The translations under genes and the position numbers were made by a program. From Margaritifera margaritifera (lineage: Eukaryota > Mollusca > Bivalvia > Unionida > Margaritiferidae), in assembly GCA_029931535.1 (NCBI GenBank), contig JAQPZY010001660.1:2009001-2073000 (forward strand): a DNA stretch of 64,000 bases, given 5' to 3'. The notes under the pieces are model-generated. The model was not told where the DNA came from and did not search any database. It saw only the letters and a list, made by a program, of their open reading frames with translations. This document shows positions 1 through 12,076 of this stretch, in pieces; the first letter of the stretch is position 1, and each line of letters begins with the position of its first letter.

Positions 1-80
1 ACATTTTAGCGATTTTGTCCCAAAATAGTGGTTTTAAATTTTGGAGATTTATATTTTAGCGATTGCAGATATAGGTTTTT

Positions 81-1917
81 AGCACTACTGGTCATAGACC
101 AGAAGAGCTCATGGAAATGGCCTGCTATCCGTTGTTTGATGTCTGTCTGTCTGTCTGTTTGCGCAGGTGTGTTATCACTACGCTTCTAAAATACTTGGAG
201 GATTGCCATGAAAATTTACAAACACATTCATCCCAAGGTCTAGTTGGGCCTAAATCAGATTGGTTCTGCAATGTGGCTATCTTGAAAATAAATCAAATTG
301 GTTCTGCAATGTGGCTATCTTGAAAATGAATGGATTGTCATATCAACATGGGGTTTTCATTAAAAGACTTATGTCTAGCTGGTTTGTAATGAAAATCGTG
401 CCAATTTGGCTTCCAATATGACTGCCATGGCAGCCATCATGAAAATCATGTTATCATTACTCCTTTTGCACAGAAAGTCATATCAACATGGGCTTTTCAC
501 CAGAAGACTTTTTTATGATGTCTAGTTGGTCCTAAATTAAATTGATGCTGCCCAGACAATCAATATACCACAGCAGTCATCTTGAAAATCTACTGTTGCT
601 ACTCCACTTGAATGGATGGTCATATCAGCATGGGGTTTTCACTGAAAAACTTTTTATGATGTCTAGTTGGTCCTAAATGAAAATGATGCTGATCAGATGG
701 CCAATATGACTGCCATGGTAGTTATGTTGAATATCTTGTTATTGCTACTCCTCCTGAACAGAAAGTCAAATTGGAAAGGGGTTTTCACCAGAAGACTTCT
801 TATGCTGTCTAGCTGGTCCTAGATGAAAATCTTGTTATCACTACTCCAACTAAATGGATGGTAATATCAACATGGAGTTTTCACTAAAAGACTTCTTATG
901 ATGTCTAGTTGGTCCTAAATGAAAATGGTATCAATCTTACATCCAGTATGGCCACCACAGCAGCCATCTTGAAAATCTTTATATTGCTACTCCTCCTGAA
1001 TGGAAAGTCATATCAACATTGGGTTTTCACCGGAAGGCATCTTATAGTGTCTAGTGGGTCTTAAATAAAACTTGGTCCAATCTGATATCCACTATGACTG
1101 CCAAAGTGGCCATCTTGAAAATCTTATTGCTACTTCTAGATAGAAATACATATCAAAATTGGGTTTTCACCAGAAGACTTCTTATGATGTCTGATTGGTA
1201 CTGAATGAAGTTTAGTTTGGTTTTGTGGGTTTAACGCCATTTTTCAGCACATGATACATGGCAGCCAGTATATTTGGTGGAGGAAGAAGCTGGGAAAACC
1301 CTGGGAAGAACCAGCGACCCATGGGAAGCTACTGGCAAGCTTTCTCACATACCCACATTGGCTGAGCTAAGACTCGAATGCACGCGGACAGAGGTGAGAT
1401 GTCAGTGATCTGTAAACGTGAGCGTCTTAGATCACTCTACCACCTGGAGCCCCTGGTACTCAATGAAAATGGTGCCGATCTGACATCCAGTATGACAGCC
1501 ATTTTTAAATCTTGTTATTGCTACTCCTCCTAAATGGAAAGTCATATTGACAGGGGTTTTTCGCCAGAATATATTTAGTTGGTCCTGAATGGAAATTGTG
1601 CTGATCTAACCTCAAGAATGGCTGTCACAATGAACATTTTGAAAATCTTGTCACTAATTCTCCTGAATGGATGGTCATATCAACATTGGATTTTCACCAG
1701 AGTCTTTTAATGCTGTCTAGTTTGTCTTAAATTTAAATGGTGCCAATCTTACACTCAATATGGCTGTCATGGTGACTGATTTGAAAATCTTATTGCCCTA
1801 GAATATCAGAGATGGTTTCAAACACTAGGCAGTTAAAAAGAAGAAATGTTCTTATCTTAAATTCGGTGAAATTCTTTTCGGATAGTAGAGCATCAGTCCC
1901 ATATAGGAACTCTTGTT
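81..1917 (+). repeat. Family A tandem-unit element, copy 1
   Basis: The element is built from degenerate units of roughly 120-150 bp. Each unit carries recognisable phrases such as GTCATATCAACATGGGG, GACTTCTTATGATGTCTAG, TTGGTCCTAAATGAAAATGG and CATCTTGAAAATCTTG. The left end follows a T-run (ending at 80) and starts AGCACTACTGGTCATAGACC, a short hairpin followed by AGAAGAGCTCATGG. The right end is a unique tail (about 1800-1917) finishing AACTCTTGTT. The same head, body and tail recur at 32930-34383, which defines the element's limits. No coding capacity is seen. The architecture (unique ends, tandem core) resembles bivalve 'pearl' elements and Helentron-associated minisatellite elements; that assignment is inference. 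Confidence 0.8.
1211..1453 (-). mobile_element. tRNA-derived SINE, family 1, copy 1
   Basis: Read on the minus strand, the tRNA-like head is at 1453-1370, with a box A-like GGTGGTAGAGTGATCTAAG and a box B-like ATTCGAGTCTTAG. A conserved body follows (GCTTGCCAGTAGCTTCC, CTTCTTCCTCCACCAAATAT) and a tail (AAAAATGGCGTTAAACCC). The body matches the copy at 28734-28971 throughout. It interrupts a family A unit. The flanks TGGTACTGAATGAAG (1196-1210) and TGGTACTCAATGAAA (1454-1468) form a 15-bp target duplication with two mismatches. Non-coding, mobilised in trans by a LINE in known SINEs. Confidence 0.88.
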
Positions 1918-2599
1918 ATTTTAACAGGGTCAATTCACAGAATTTCGTTTCCATACCAAAAAGTGTCTTTTTTTGCATACATTGAATTACTCGGACAACT
2001 TAAGATTGTATTGAGGACAGGACACAATGGCTTATTTACCATTTAAAAGGGCAAAATCATTAGGAACAAATCATCCAGTCAGATTATAACATTTAATTGA
2101 CACATCAGTTTGTTCCTTTTGAAAACATAATAGTACAAAGGCATCTAGTTATTCTGCAATTTTGGCTGGAAAAAACAAAACAAAACAGAAAGCAAGAATA
2201 CTGTCTGAACTCCATTGTGAGCTTGAATGGTTACTGTGTGTTCACAATTGCCAGTTGATGTGATTTATTTTTGTGATCTCACTCTGAGAGTAATAAATCG
2301 TTACAATATTACCATTGCTAAAATGACATGCTTTATGGTATCTGATATAAATAATTAAGCTAATGACTTCTGCTAATCACATTTCTATGAATCCTTGGTT
2401 ATGAAATATAGGCCGGTAAACACAGAAATATGCGAAAGAGGCAAACTATTTACTTAATAATAAGCAATTGGCTCAGATGTCGGCTTTGGTAATGAGATCA
2501 AATATCATCAGCAAAGTGACATCAGAGATGCAGACTAATAGACCTAGTAAGCTTATAGTTTGGACTTCATTAATTTGTTATATACTTGCAAAAATTATG

Positions 2600-2850
2600 T
2601 GTTACTATGAATTTACTATTTTTCATGGGTAACTCCTTTCATGGTATACCTGTTTTTATGAATATCATAGTTGCTTACAGCCACGTATTTAAAGAAGCAC
2701 AATTACAACATATATTTCTGTATAAATGATAAGACCTTTTCCCCAATCCATGGATTTATGTACTGGCAAAAATGTCAGTTTTCATAAAACTACAAAAATT
2801 GATACCCACAAAAAATTTATACCCACAAAAATAAATTAAGTTACAGTCTG
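2600..2850. mobile_element. Degenerate MITE with CTGT-type ends
   Basis: The left end reads ACTATGAATTTACTATTTTT, then CATGGGTAAC. The right end, reverse complemented, reads GACTGTAACTTAATTTATTT, then TTGTGGGTAT. These inverted ends resemble those at 15764-15977 and 26460-26674 and, more distantly, the pogo-like element at 48863-50555. There is no coding capacity. The match is imperfect, so the limits are approximate. Confidence 0.5.
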
Positions 2851-5082
2851 TTATTTTTAGATATTGATACCCTATGTAAATTATATGGCATAATGTTCTA
2901 AGAGCATTATATTTTTTTGTTGCATGGTTTTAGGGGCTGCTTAGATTCAGTTGCATTTTATAGCAATTATTGTCAATCCAAATTGGCAATTAGTGTAACA
3001 TAGTTTTCAGGATAACCCTGTCAGTCACCTGATAACTAGAATTAGTATTTAATTTGTATTACCTTTCTAGACTCGACTTAGTTTTAAACAACTAAAAAAA
3101 CCCACAAGAAAACAGAACAGCACCATTGGAATTTTCTGTGATTTGATTGTTCAGTAGAAATATGAAAATAAGCTGACACTTGTTCTGTCAACTTCTTTGT
3201 AGTCATTTGATTTTAATACAGTGAAACTTAAAAACTTGAACATAAATCAAAGACTAAAGTGTACATCACTGTGGTCATGTAGGCATCTTTATTGATCTTA
3301 AATAAAATATTTATTGTTGTTCTAAGATTTAATACTAATATAGTTTTACCAAAGTCTGTTGATTCCTGATTGTTGAGTGATCTGATAAACTTCCAGACAA
3401 AAATTATTAATTGCGATGGACTTTTACAGTGTGGCTGGGCACTTAACTGGGTCAAGAAAAGTGGACTTTAGATCTAATCATTACCAGTGCAGGAGTACAA
3501 ATTGTTTCCAATATGGAACACTTTGATTTTTGTGTCATACCATGTGACTTTGAATTCGGTTACACTGGATCACACTTCTTGGTTAGCCTTGTCTAAAAAT
3601 TTCTGTGTACTTTAACCCTGACTTTGTTGGATGTACTTCCTGGAGTGGTTGTATAATGATCTTGCAAGGAATATTGATTGACATCAAAATAAACAGAATA
3701 ATTGCCATTATAAGGTATGTGTAATCAGATTCTCAAAAAGTAGCTGAAATAGTCTGTACTGCACACCTACAGGACCTGTGTGACTTGAACTTTAGCAGTG
3801 TTGCACCTTGTTTGAGCTGTGATGGGGCATTTTATGTACCTCTGTTCCGCTATAGTGACCAAGATATGGGGATTTGCTAAATTTAAGGGAACACTCGTTT
3901 TGTGGTGGAAGAATGTCCCCTGAGCTCGGTCAAAGTGCATCACTGAAGACTAGGCATGACTTGATGATCTGTTTAGCCCCATGACCTCAACAACTTGAAT
4001 AGTGGAAAATTTGGACATGCTCACAGCTCTTTGAGTCTTTCAAGTTCTGCTGTTTTGTATATATGTATAAAGTCAAGGAGAACCAGATGTGATATCAGTC
4101 CCAGCTAGAAGTAGCTATGTATCATAGTCAATTCCATGGTTTTTGTACTTTTGGGTTTAAAAATGCAACCTTGTTACTAGAAGGTAAAAATTTTAAAATA
4201 AGAAAAAAAAATTCCCAAGTCAACTGCAGAAAAGTTGAACAATATATATCAATTACTAGTGACATATTTTGAAAGTTAATGAACATTGCATTTATTTTGT
4301 GCCCTTTTTTCCATTTATCTATAAACATTTCAAACTGCTTCTCCCCCATTTTAGTTTGCTGTGTTATTTTATTTGCTTTTGTATTTCACACATCTTGAAT
4401 AGCTGCATCTGCCCTTTCAAAAAAACTTTTATTTTTGAAACCTATTTTACCCTCTTGCAAAAGAGATTGTACATGTCTAGAAACCTAGGAATCATATCTT
4501 CTCTCATGTGATTCTGACAATCCTTACCTTTGTGTCAATCAATGTTTCCTTAAGTTAACTTTAATATTTTGAATACCTTACCTGTAAAATTAGGCTAGAT
4601 GGTGAAATCAGTTCAGTAGTTGAGGTACAAGAAAATTATTGGTGTTGACCTTCAGGTGTTGGATGTATTTATCATGGTATTCTCTATCATGGAGTAGAGA
4701 ACTTTTAAAAAAAAATTGAAAACTGTCAGCTGTAACAGATAGAATCTTTATACTTCTAAATATGTTATTGAAAATTTACAAATACTTCTCACTCTGAATA
4801 CCACAGGTGCATCCAACACTGGGATGAACCTACTGTATCCTTGGGGGAATATAGAAGGATCATTTCTAAACCACTGTGGTCCATATTTGATTCCCAGTTT
4901 TAGTCGATTCTGATTTACCCTCTTTATGGTATAAATTTATTGACTGAAATAAGTTTAACAAGATTTTGTGTATTTAATGAAATGAGATGAAATTAAACCA
5001 CTTTCTTGAACATCATGATCTACCTTATTATGAAAATAGATTTGTACACTTTGATTACAAGGAAGAAAAATAATTGGTGTTT
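2851..5082. other. Intronic or intergenic DNA without recognised features
   Basis: AT-rich, with only short chance reading frames. No domain, tandem array or inverted ends could be identified. It is presumably intron of the PBRM1 orthologue or its 5' flank. The last 60 bases before 5083 resemble 12555-12615, so some anonymous interspersed repeat sequence is present. Confidence 0.5.
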
Positions 5083-6262
5083 AGTTCACCTGACCAAAGG
5101 CAAAGTGAGCTTATGATATGGCCTTCTGTCTGTCATCCGGCATCTGTCCATCAACACTTACTTTTGATTTCTTTCGAGGCTTCATTTCTGATTAAATTTC
5201 AGTCAGATTTTGTATGTAAGCTTGTATAATCAAGACCTCAAATGACTTCGATTATGAGCAACATCCATGCATACTGGTATTAATGAGGTGATCATGCATC
5301 TCATTGGCTGAGCTTGTGAACACTCTAGAGACCATATTTCTTATCAGATTGTTATCAGATTTTATATGTAAGCTAATATCATTGAGATCTCAGATGAGTT
5401 TGATTATGAATGACATCCACACGTATTATAGAGGTGATCTTGCATCTGGTTGGCTTAAATTGTGAACACTCTAAAGGTCATTTTTCTAATCAGATTTTGA
5501 TAAGATTTTGTATGTAAGCTAACATCATCAAATTCTCAGATGAGTTTGATTCTGAGCAGCATGCATATTAATGAGGTGATCTTGCATCTGATTGGCTGAG
5601 TTTATGAATACATTAGAGGCCATATATTTGAGACCAGATTTCATATGTAATCTTACATCAGCAATATCTCGGATGAGTTCAGTTATGAGCAACATCCACA
5701 CATATTAATCAGGTAATCTTACATCTGATTGGCTGACCTTGTTAACACTCAAGAGGCCATATTTCTGAGTAGATTTGGTATGTAAGCTTATATCATCAAG
5801 ACCTCAGATGAGTTCAGTTATGAGTGACATCCATGCATTTTAATGAGGTGATCTTGCGTCTGATTAGCTGAGCTTGTGAATACACTAGAGGCCATATTTC
5901 TGATAAAATTTTTACCAGATTTCATATGTAAGCTTATATCATCTTGCATGTGGTTGGGTGAACATGTTAACGCTCAAGGGGCCATATTTCAGATCAGATT
6001 TTGATCAGCTTTAATGTATAAGCTTATATCATAAAACCTTGGATGAGTTTGATTATGAGTGACATTTGTGTATATTGATAATGTGATATTGCATTTGATT
6101 GGCTGATATTGTGAACAATCTAGAGGCCATATTTTTGATCAGATTTGGAATGTAAGTTTGTATCATCGAGTTCTCACATGAGTTTGATTATGAGTGAGAT
6201 CCATGAATATTAATGATTGTTCATTCCAGATATGGAAAATGTGGGGCCCAATGGCCCCTACT
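5083..6262 (+). repeat. Family B tandem-unit element
   Basis: About seven degenerate units of 130-160 bp share GAGGTGATCTTGCATCTGAT, TGGCTGAGCTTGTGAACAC, CTAGAGGCCATATTTCTGA, TATGTAAGCTTATATCATC and CAGATGAGTTTGATTATGAG. The left end follows a T-run and starts AGTTCACCTGACCAAAGGCA with a GAGCTTATG hairpin flank, as in families A and C. The right end is approximate: a GGGGCCCAATGGCCCC hairpin at about 6243-6258 resembles the terminal hairpin of family C. No coding capacity. One of three sequence-unrelated families sharing the same end design. Confidence 0.72.
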
Positions 6263-6349
6263 GGGTCAGGAAGTGGTCATTTAGAAAAATGGGTCACAAA
6301 TATCCTTACCTGTTTCTTGTTTATTTCTTGTTTATTCATGAAAGTTCAC

Positions 6350-6535
6350 ACACTTATCAGTATCACAGGCACTTGCATTATGAACTAATTTATGCAATAA
6401 AAATTAAATTTTCCATCAGTATATACGTTGAATCAGTTGTTGTTGAGTCGGACGACAGCATGGTTTTCTACAACTTCCTTGTCCAATAAAATAACCATGT
6501 CCACTTAGCAACCCCAGCTGATCAACGTCACATAT
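6350..6535 (+). repeat. Left terminal inverted repeat of the 5.1-kb element
   Basis: Runs inward through AGGCACTTGCATTATGAA, GTATATACGTTGAATCAG, ACAACTTCCTTGTCC and AGCAACCCCAGCTGATC. Each block has a counterpart, in the same order, in the reverse complement of 11255-11445. Similarity is strongest in the inner 100 bp and fades outward. Confidence 0.78.
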
Positions 6536-6729
6536 TAAGAACATCGATGAAAATCAATACCTAGTGTTGGAACTTCATAAGTGTCACACACAAATCAAAA
6601 TCAACCTATATAAAATATACATATTTCAGAAGGGCATTAAATTATCTATCATTTGATATAACTTTTAATTTTTTTATTTTTAAATTGCTTTTGTTTTCAT
6701 ACATTGAACTTTATACGCATGGTATTTTC

Positions 6730-6948
6730 CGGTAATTTTCCTTTTCGGCGCGCGTGCACCAGCAACAGCGCGTGATCACGCTTGCGGGTCATTAAATGGC
6801 TATGAATATTCATAGGATTAATTTGGCCAATGAGAAAAATGAATTCGCTATAACCCGGTGCTTGACGTTTTTTCGCATGTTAACAAACAACAAAGCTATG
6901 ATGGGTCAAAGTCGGTGAGGATATGTGTGCCATCTAAGCTAAATACAG
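6730..6948 (+). promoter_or_regulatory. Probable promoter and non-coding first exon of the transposon gene
   Basis: A local GC- and CpG-richer patch (GGCGCGCGTGCACC near 6747, then GCGCGTGATCACGCTTGCGG) stands out in AT-rich surroundings. A CCAAT box lies at TTGGCCAATGAG (about 6822-6833). A good donor, ACAG|GTAAAAG, follows at 6949. The pyrimidine-rich acceptor TTACAG ends at 7332, 38 bases before the start codon at 7371. I infer a 5' UTR intron of 6949-7332. No transcript evidence is available. Confidence 0.5.
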
Positions 6949-7370
6949 GTAAAAGGCATATATCAAAATAACATTTAAGCTTTTCTCTTTAAAATGATGT
7001 ATAAATCATTAAATTCAGTAAATATTTTGTACCCCGCATTTAGCACCAAACTTTTCAAAAAATTTACCGACTTGTCGATCGGGTGACCCGTCTGCCATTT
7101 TGGTACATTTGACCCGAGAAAATTTTCTGTCTATTTACAAACTATTTGTTCATAATCTTACAAAATATTTTGTTCTTGTGATTTTAATAGCAAATTCAAT
7201 TGTTTTGATCAGAATATGACGTTATCACTTTGGTTATTTCTAAATAATGTGGAAATTACGTATACCCCCACCCACCTGCAAAACAATGCTAGTTCGCAAA
7301 ATCTATTTTCAATTTTTTTTTTATAATTACAGATATAAAAGCTTCCATTGTGGATAAGAATTGATTCAAT

Positions 7371-10300
7371 ATGGAAGGGAGATCGCTAGGCCCTTTCTGT
7401 ACTGAAATACAGCTTAGTGAAGAACACTTGAATAAACTGACTTCAATAAAATCTCTTGAAAATTGTCATGTGAAAATGAGTGTTTTGTTGGAACTTAACA
7501 CTTTCTTGAAAAGTGCAGCAAAAGTAATAGATGTTGCTAAATGTCTGCAGCCGAAATTGTCTGTTGTTAGTGATGCAACATTGAGGACAAAATTAACCAG
7601 ATTGCTTGAAGTCAAGAAAAAACTTGTTTCAAAGAAAAAAGTAAAAGGTTTTTGTTTTGTTGAGGATTTACAACAGCAGTCATTTGAACTTCAGTCTAAA
7701 ACGTTATTTGCGACTCAGTGTAAATCAGCTGAATTTGTAACTCTTAAGGCTGAGATGAAACTTGAAAGTCCAATACAGGATACAGATTTGTGCAGCCAGC
7801 AATCTGTTCAGGCAGACAACTGTTCTGTAAATTATGATGGAACTTCTCATTCAACTGACATGGATAATTTTGATAAAGCCCAGAAAAAGACTCTGAATGT
7901 GTATGATTATGAACTGAATAAGAAGAAAAAGACTTTAAACAAATTGATGAATGAGATTGAAAAATCCAAAAATGAACTGAAAGCCTTAGAAAATAAGGTT
8001 GGGCACTTTGGTGTGAGAAATGTAAACAAGCGTGATGAAAAGGCTAGAATTACACGACAAGCATTACGAGAATCTAAAGCTCTTGTGCGAGGACTTACAA
8101 AAATCATTGGAAAGCTCCAAAATGTGAAAGAGGAAAATAAGCAACTTGCACTTGAAAATGAAATATTGAAAAAGAAACTAGATATGCTATATGAAAAAAA
8201 GCTGATAATTGACAGTGCAGAGAACAAAAAACTCAATGCCCAAATGTCTGCAAGTTACTACAAAATGAAGGCAAAGAAACTACAGCAGCAAATAAATAGT
8301 GGGGAGAGTCCTAATATTGATAAACTTCAACACATTTTAGTGGGGAAAAACCAAGAGCTACACAATCTGCAAGTTAAAGTTGAAATGCTGATAGAAGAGT
8401 TAAATGAAAAACACTGTAATAAAAATTTGGATGGCTCGTACACTGACAATGTACGGCTGTGTGTGATTGAACTTGCTGCACTCGAGGTTGCGACTGTAAA
8501 AATCTCCCCAGCTCTATACAAGTAGTATCGCGACATATTTTTACACGCGAAATTGAGAAAAGTGATCTGCCCAACAGTACATATGTGCAAACAATTGTCA
8601 ATGAAGGACACTACCTTGCAAAGGCTTTCATAGCTGCAAAACTAGACACTGTGAGGTCTTGGGGCCTTAACAGAGATGGCACAACCAGAAAGAAAAAGAA
8701 AATAGTGGACACATCTATTACACTAGACAGTGGTGATGTAATAAGTTTGGGGTTTACCCGTGTTGCCAATGAAAATGCAAGGACTATCCATGATGTGACC
8801 AAGAAACATGTAACAGAACTGGCACAGTTGCAAAGTGAAACAAGTTTGTCTGCAGAACAAATGAAAAAGACTGTATCCGAATCTGTGCCAATTCCACAAC
8901 ACACCCCTATTAGAAATAACATGTGTCAACTACAAACACCATCCCGTACTATAAATACATCTATGAGCAATGACTTTATTACCGACTCATTAAGTAAACT
9001 TGCATTTACCATGTGTGATAGAGCTAGCAATGAGAAGCTAGCAAATAAACTCTTGGACCAATGGCGCGATGAAGTTCTTAACCAGTGTGATGATGACCAA
9101 AAACAATCTGTATTGCACTTCCACTGTATGGCCCATGTTCTTCTGGGCCTCCATAAATATGCCTGTGTCGACTTGAAAAGCCTTGAAAGCACAATATTCA
9201 AAGAAAGTCGACGACTTGGTCGAGATGCACTGCCACAGTTTAAGTTCTGGACTAAAAAGGAAACTTACGTTGAACGTGTTGCAAGGACCATTTCTGATAC
9301 CTTTGGACCTGTCGGTGACCATTACGGATTACATGACCGCTGGGAAGCGTATTGTTCTCAGAACAGAATAAAGTCTATCATTTGAAGTTACCGAGACAAT
9401 CGGTTCAACTCATTGTTTCAGACAGCTGCTGAAGTTCTTCTTCATGCTGAAGATATTATGGATGTGATAGACACCGTTACTAAGCCAAACCAGAAACTTG
9501 TATCAGTTCAAGCAGCCCTCAAGTGTGACATCATTAAAGTTATGCTGCAGTGCTTTGGGCTTTTGTACATCAAGGTAACAGGCCCCTACTGGAACCTGGT
9601 CACAATGGGTGAAGTTCCATACCTTGCTATATACACATATAAAGGACCTGGCCAGTTTTTTAAAGCAATGTTCTTCAACCCCAGAAACTCTGCTGAATCC
9701 GGAAGGACACTGGAAATCTGATGACACTTTAGATCTTTATGCAGTTTCTCACCACAAAAGACTCGCACAGAAATTGTTTGTTGTTGCGCAAAGCGCAGTA
9801 GGAATGTTACACCAAACCATTAAAACAGTGACATCTGCAATGTTGAGGACTGTGGAAAACCAGTTAGTGGACTTCCTACCCGGAGGCAAATATAGCAAGG
9901 CACCAAGCAAAACCGATTTGGAAAGGACAAGTTTTTCACACTCGTCCAACCTAGGCTGTGAACATCATTTCGGTGACTTGCAAAGTTCACAAAACAAAGA
10001 CCCAATGCATCCGTGCACCACCATACAATTGTTGAACTTTTGAAAAGAAACAGAAAATCACTAATACACTGGCTATCAGATATGCCATCAAATAAGAAAG
10101 AAGATATTATGAAAAAGGCAAGGAAAGGAGGCCGAGTGTTGCGTGAACAAAATATGAATGCTGAAAAAGAAGTTGAGATGGAAATTAATCAAAACATGAT
10201 TGAAGAAAAGGAGAATCCTCGAAAACGCAGAAAGACAAATGGACTCTCTGAAATTGGCAATGAACCCGAAGAAAACTATAACTGCATTACAAACAAGCTG

Positions 10301-10573
10301 CCAGTCATAAATGAATTCAGTGACAACGAATATATTACAATGGCATACCAAGACCAGTGGTATCCCAGATGTGTCATAAAGTCATCTGGACCTGAAGCCA
10401 TTGTAAAATACATGGCTCCCTGTAGGCGACAGGGATACTTTATTTGGCCTGCACGAGAAGACATTCAGTCTGTAAAAAAAGACTTTGTGTTAAAGCATGG
10501 TTTCTTACCTGATTGTGTAAATTCTGGCAGACAGTGGTATTTATTTAAACAGTACCAAAACAAATTCTTTTAA
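7371..10573 (+). pseudogene. Transposase-like multi-domain protein gene, broken
   Basis: Restored in thought only, this would be about 1,060 residues. The parts, in order: a helical N-terminus; a Lys/Glu-rich coiled coil (7890-8400); a probable RNase H-like core with DGTTRKKKK (about 8670), FTMCDRASNEK (about 9007), HFHCMAHVLLGLHK (9117-9158), WGLHD-like HYGLHDRWEAYC (about 9321-9356), YIKVTGPYWNLVT (9567-9605) and LGCEHHFGDLQSS (9952-9987); then a Lys/Arg-rich linker and a C-terminal Tudor-like patch with DQWYPRCV and GYFIWPAREDIQ. At least four lesions break it: a frameshift near 8510, an in-frame TGA at 9383-9385, a frameshift near 9640 and one near 10005. The coding signal is continuous across each lesion. 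Similar anonymous proteins recur in mollusc, cnidarian and fish gene sets as far as I remember; the family name is not known to me. The start is the first ATG after the inferred acceptor. Confidence 0.75.
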
Positions 10574-11254
10574 ATGATGTGTGAAGCACTTTACAGACTA
10601 AGATGTGTTTTCTAAATAATGAAAACAATTTACAACTTAAATATTTTAACAGAATGGTGACATTTATGTTAAAGTAGCAAGTGAGGTTTACCAATTACCA
10701 TGAATTTAATAAAAATTGAATTTGATGCATAGTCCATATGATTAGTAAAGCTTTGGACTTGATACAGTTACCAGCATAACTTAATTAAAATTTTTATTTG
10801 AATGGTTTTGATGTGAAAAAAAATTTTTTTGATTAAACACCATATATTGACATGTTGTTGCTGTTTGTGTTATCGTACAAAATATTAAAAACAAAATTTA
10901 AATATTGGTGAGATGTTTCTTGCAGTAACTTTCCCTCTTGTAAAAATACATCTTAAACAATTGCAAAAATGAGTCCAACATGTTGTTTTACATAAAGTTG
11001 GAAAGTTTTATTGATTTATCTTTAAAAATAAAAAAATTACATCAATTTATGTCCAATTTCCTTTTTTTCTGGTGCCATCGATTTATCGCATGGCAAATAT
11101 TATCATAAGGGAAAAAGTGGGCAAATTGAATGAAAATATGCAACTTTAAAATGTCATATTTTTACTTCTAGTAGAGATATTTTTAAAATTTAAACTGTTT
11201 TGTGCTGCTAGCAATGAGATCTATCATTTAACAATGTTTTAAAAGTAATTCAGT

Positions 11255-11445
11255 GACAATGAAAAATCAGCTGGGGTTGCTAGTCCACTGTTCAGGACAC
11301 CATTATTTTAGTGGATAAGGAAGTTTTAGAAAAATGTGCTATATTTGGACTCGACAGTGACTGATTCAAAGTATATAATGCTGGGAAAGCTAATATATAT
11401 TGTAAAATGATTACATTCATGACTCGAGTGCCTTTGATCATTATC
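11255..11445 (-). repeat. Right terminal inverted repeat of the 5.1-kb element
   Basis: Contains ATCAGCTGGGGTTGCTAG, TTTTAGTGGATAAGGAAG, GACTGATTCAAAGTATAT and TCATGACTCGAGTGCCTTTG, the reverse complements of blocks at 6350-6535. The outer boundary is placed where similarity ends. Confidence 0.78.
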
Positions 11446-11548
11446 AGTCTCCCTGCCTTCCATACTGGGATTTGAATTCCTCATGCATGTATAATCATTT
11501 CCCCACTACATTTTTTGTTGTTGTAAACATATGAGTAAACATTTTTTT

Positions 11549-11735
11549 TTTTTTTGTTGGTTAAAATGGCACTTTTAACACATTATTGGCTATATCATGC
11601 CCAGGGAATGGTGGCTAAGTGCCTTTTGTAAGGACACACAAAGGCAGCCAACCTAGGCTGGTCTGGATGGGTATTGAACATACAATCCATGGTTTACGAG
11701 CCTGACGCTCTTCCAACTGAGTTACTGTGGCTCCC
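11549..11735 (-). mobile_element. tRNA-derived SINE, family 3, copy 1
   Basis: On the minus strand it begins GGGAGCCACAGTAACTCAG. Box A is TAACTCAGTTGGAAGAGC and box B is TGTTCAATACCC. The body carries AAAGGCACTTAGCCACCATT. A T-rich stretch (an A-rich tail on the minus strand) lies at the left end. A second copy with the same head and body is at 46724-46931. Confidence 0.78.
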
Positions 11736-11879
11736 TTTTGATTGGCACCCAAGCTAATCAAAGTCAGGAAGACATTTCTGTTAGTTAATAAAATTGATCA
11801 TGTTATACTTCTTTGGCAATGAGCGCACTCTGAGTCAACCTGAGGTCAGTCAGTCTAAAATCAACCATAATGATATTTT

Positions 11880-12076
11880 ATCTTTATTTTCTGTTGTCTT
11901 TTGTTTTGTGCCTGAGGAAACTTGCTTGTGCCAAAGATTTTTTAAAAAAGGCACAGCCTAAAATTAACTCTGTAATGAGGATCAGCCCAAAAATAGGATC
12001 CAGGCTGATTAGATCATGGGCATTGAACCTGAGCCCAATGCTTTAACTGCTGAGCCACCACAATTCCCTTGGTTGG
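11880..12076 (-). mobile_element. tRNA-like SINE fragment
   Basis: The minus-strand head at 12072-12010 reads TGTGGTGGCTCAGCAGTTAA with box B-like CAGGTTCAATGCCC. The rest of the unit is not matched elsewhere in the window, so its length is uncertain. It is too degenerate for a functional tRNA: no cloverleaf closes. Confidence 0.5.

Larger units (their letters stand above)
6345..11450 (+). mobile_element. 5.1-kb DNA transposon with long inverted ends
   Basis: The ends are imperfect inverted repeats of about 190 bp (6350-6535 and 11255-11445). Matching blocks include GAATCAGT, ACTTCCTTgTCCAaTAAAATAA and AGCAACCCCAGCTGAT. Between them lie a GC-richer promoter-like stretch, a likely non-coding first exon and intron, and one long, now broken reading frame (7371-10573) for a transposase-like protein. 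I cannot assign the superfamily. A target duplication was not identified, because the exact outer limits are unclear. The defects in the gene suggest this copy is dead. Confidence 0.75.

Noticed and set aside
6194..6489. Short frames near the left end of the 5.1-kb element
   Set aside because: Cross the family B end and the inverted repeat; composition and position do not support a gene.
7907..8236. 109-codon minus-strand frame, Phe/Ser-rich
   Set aside because: It is the antisense of the Lys/Glu-rich coiled coil of the transposase-like gene.
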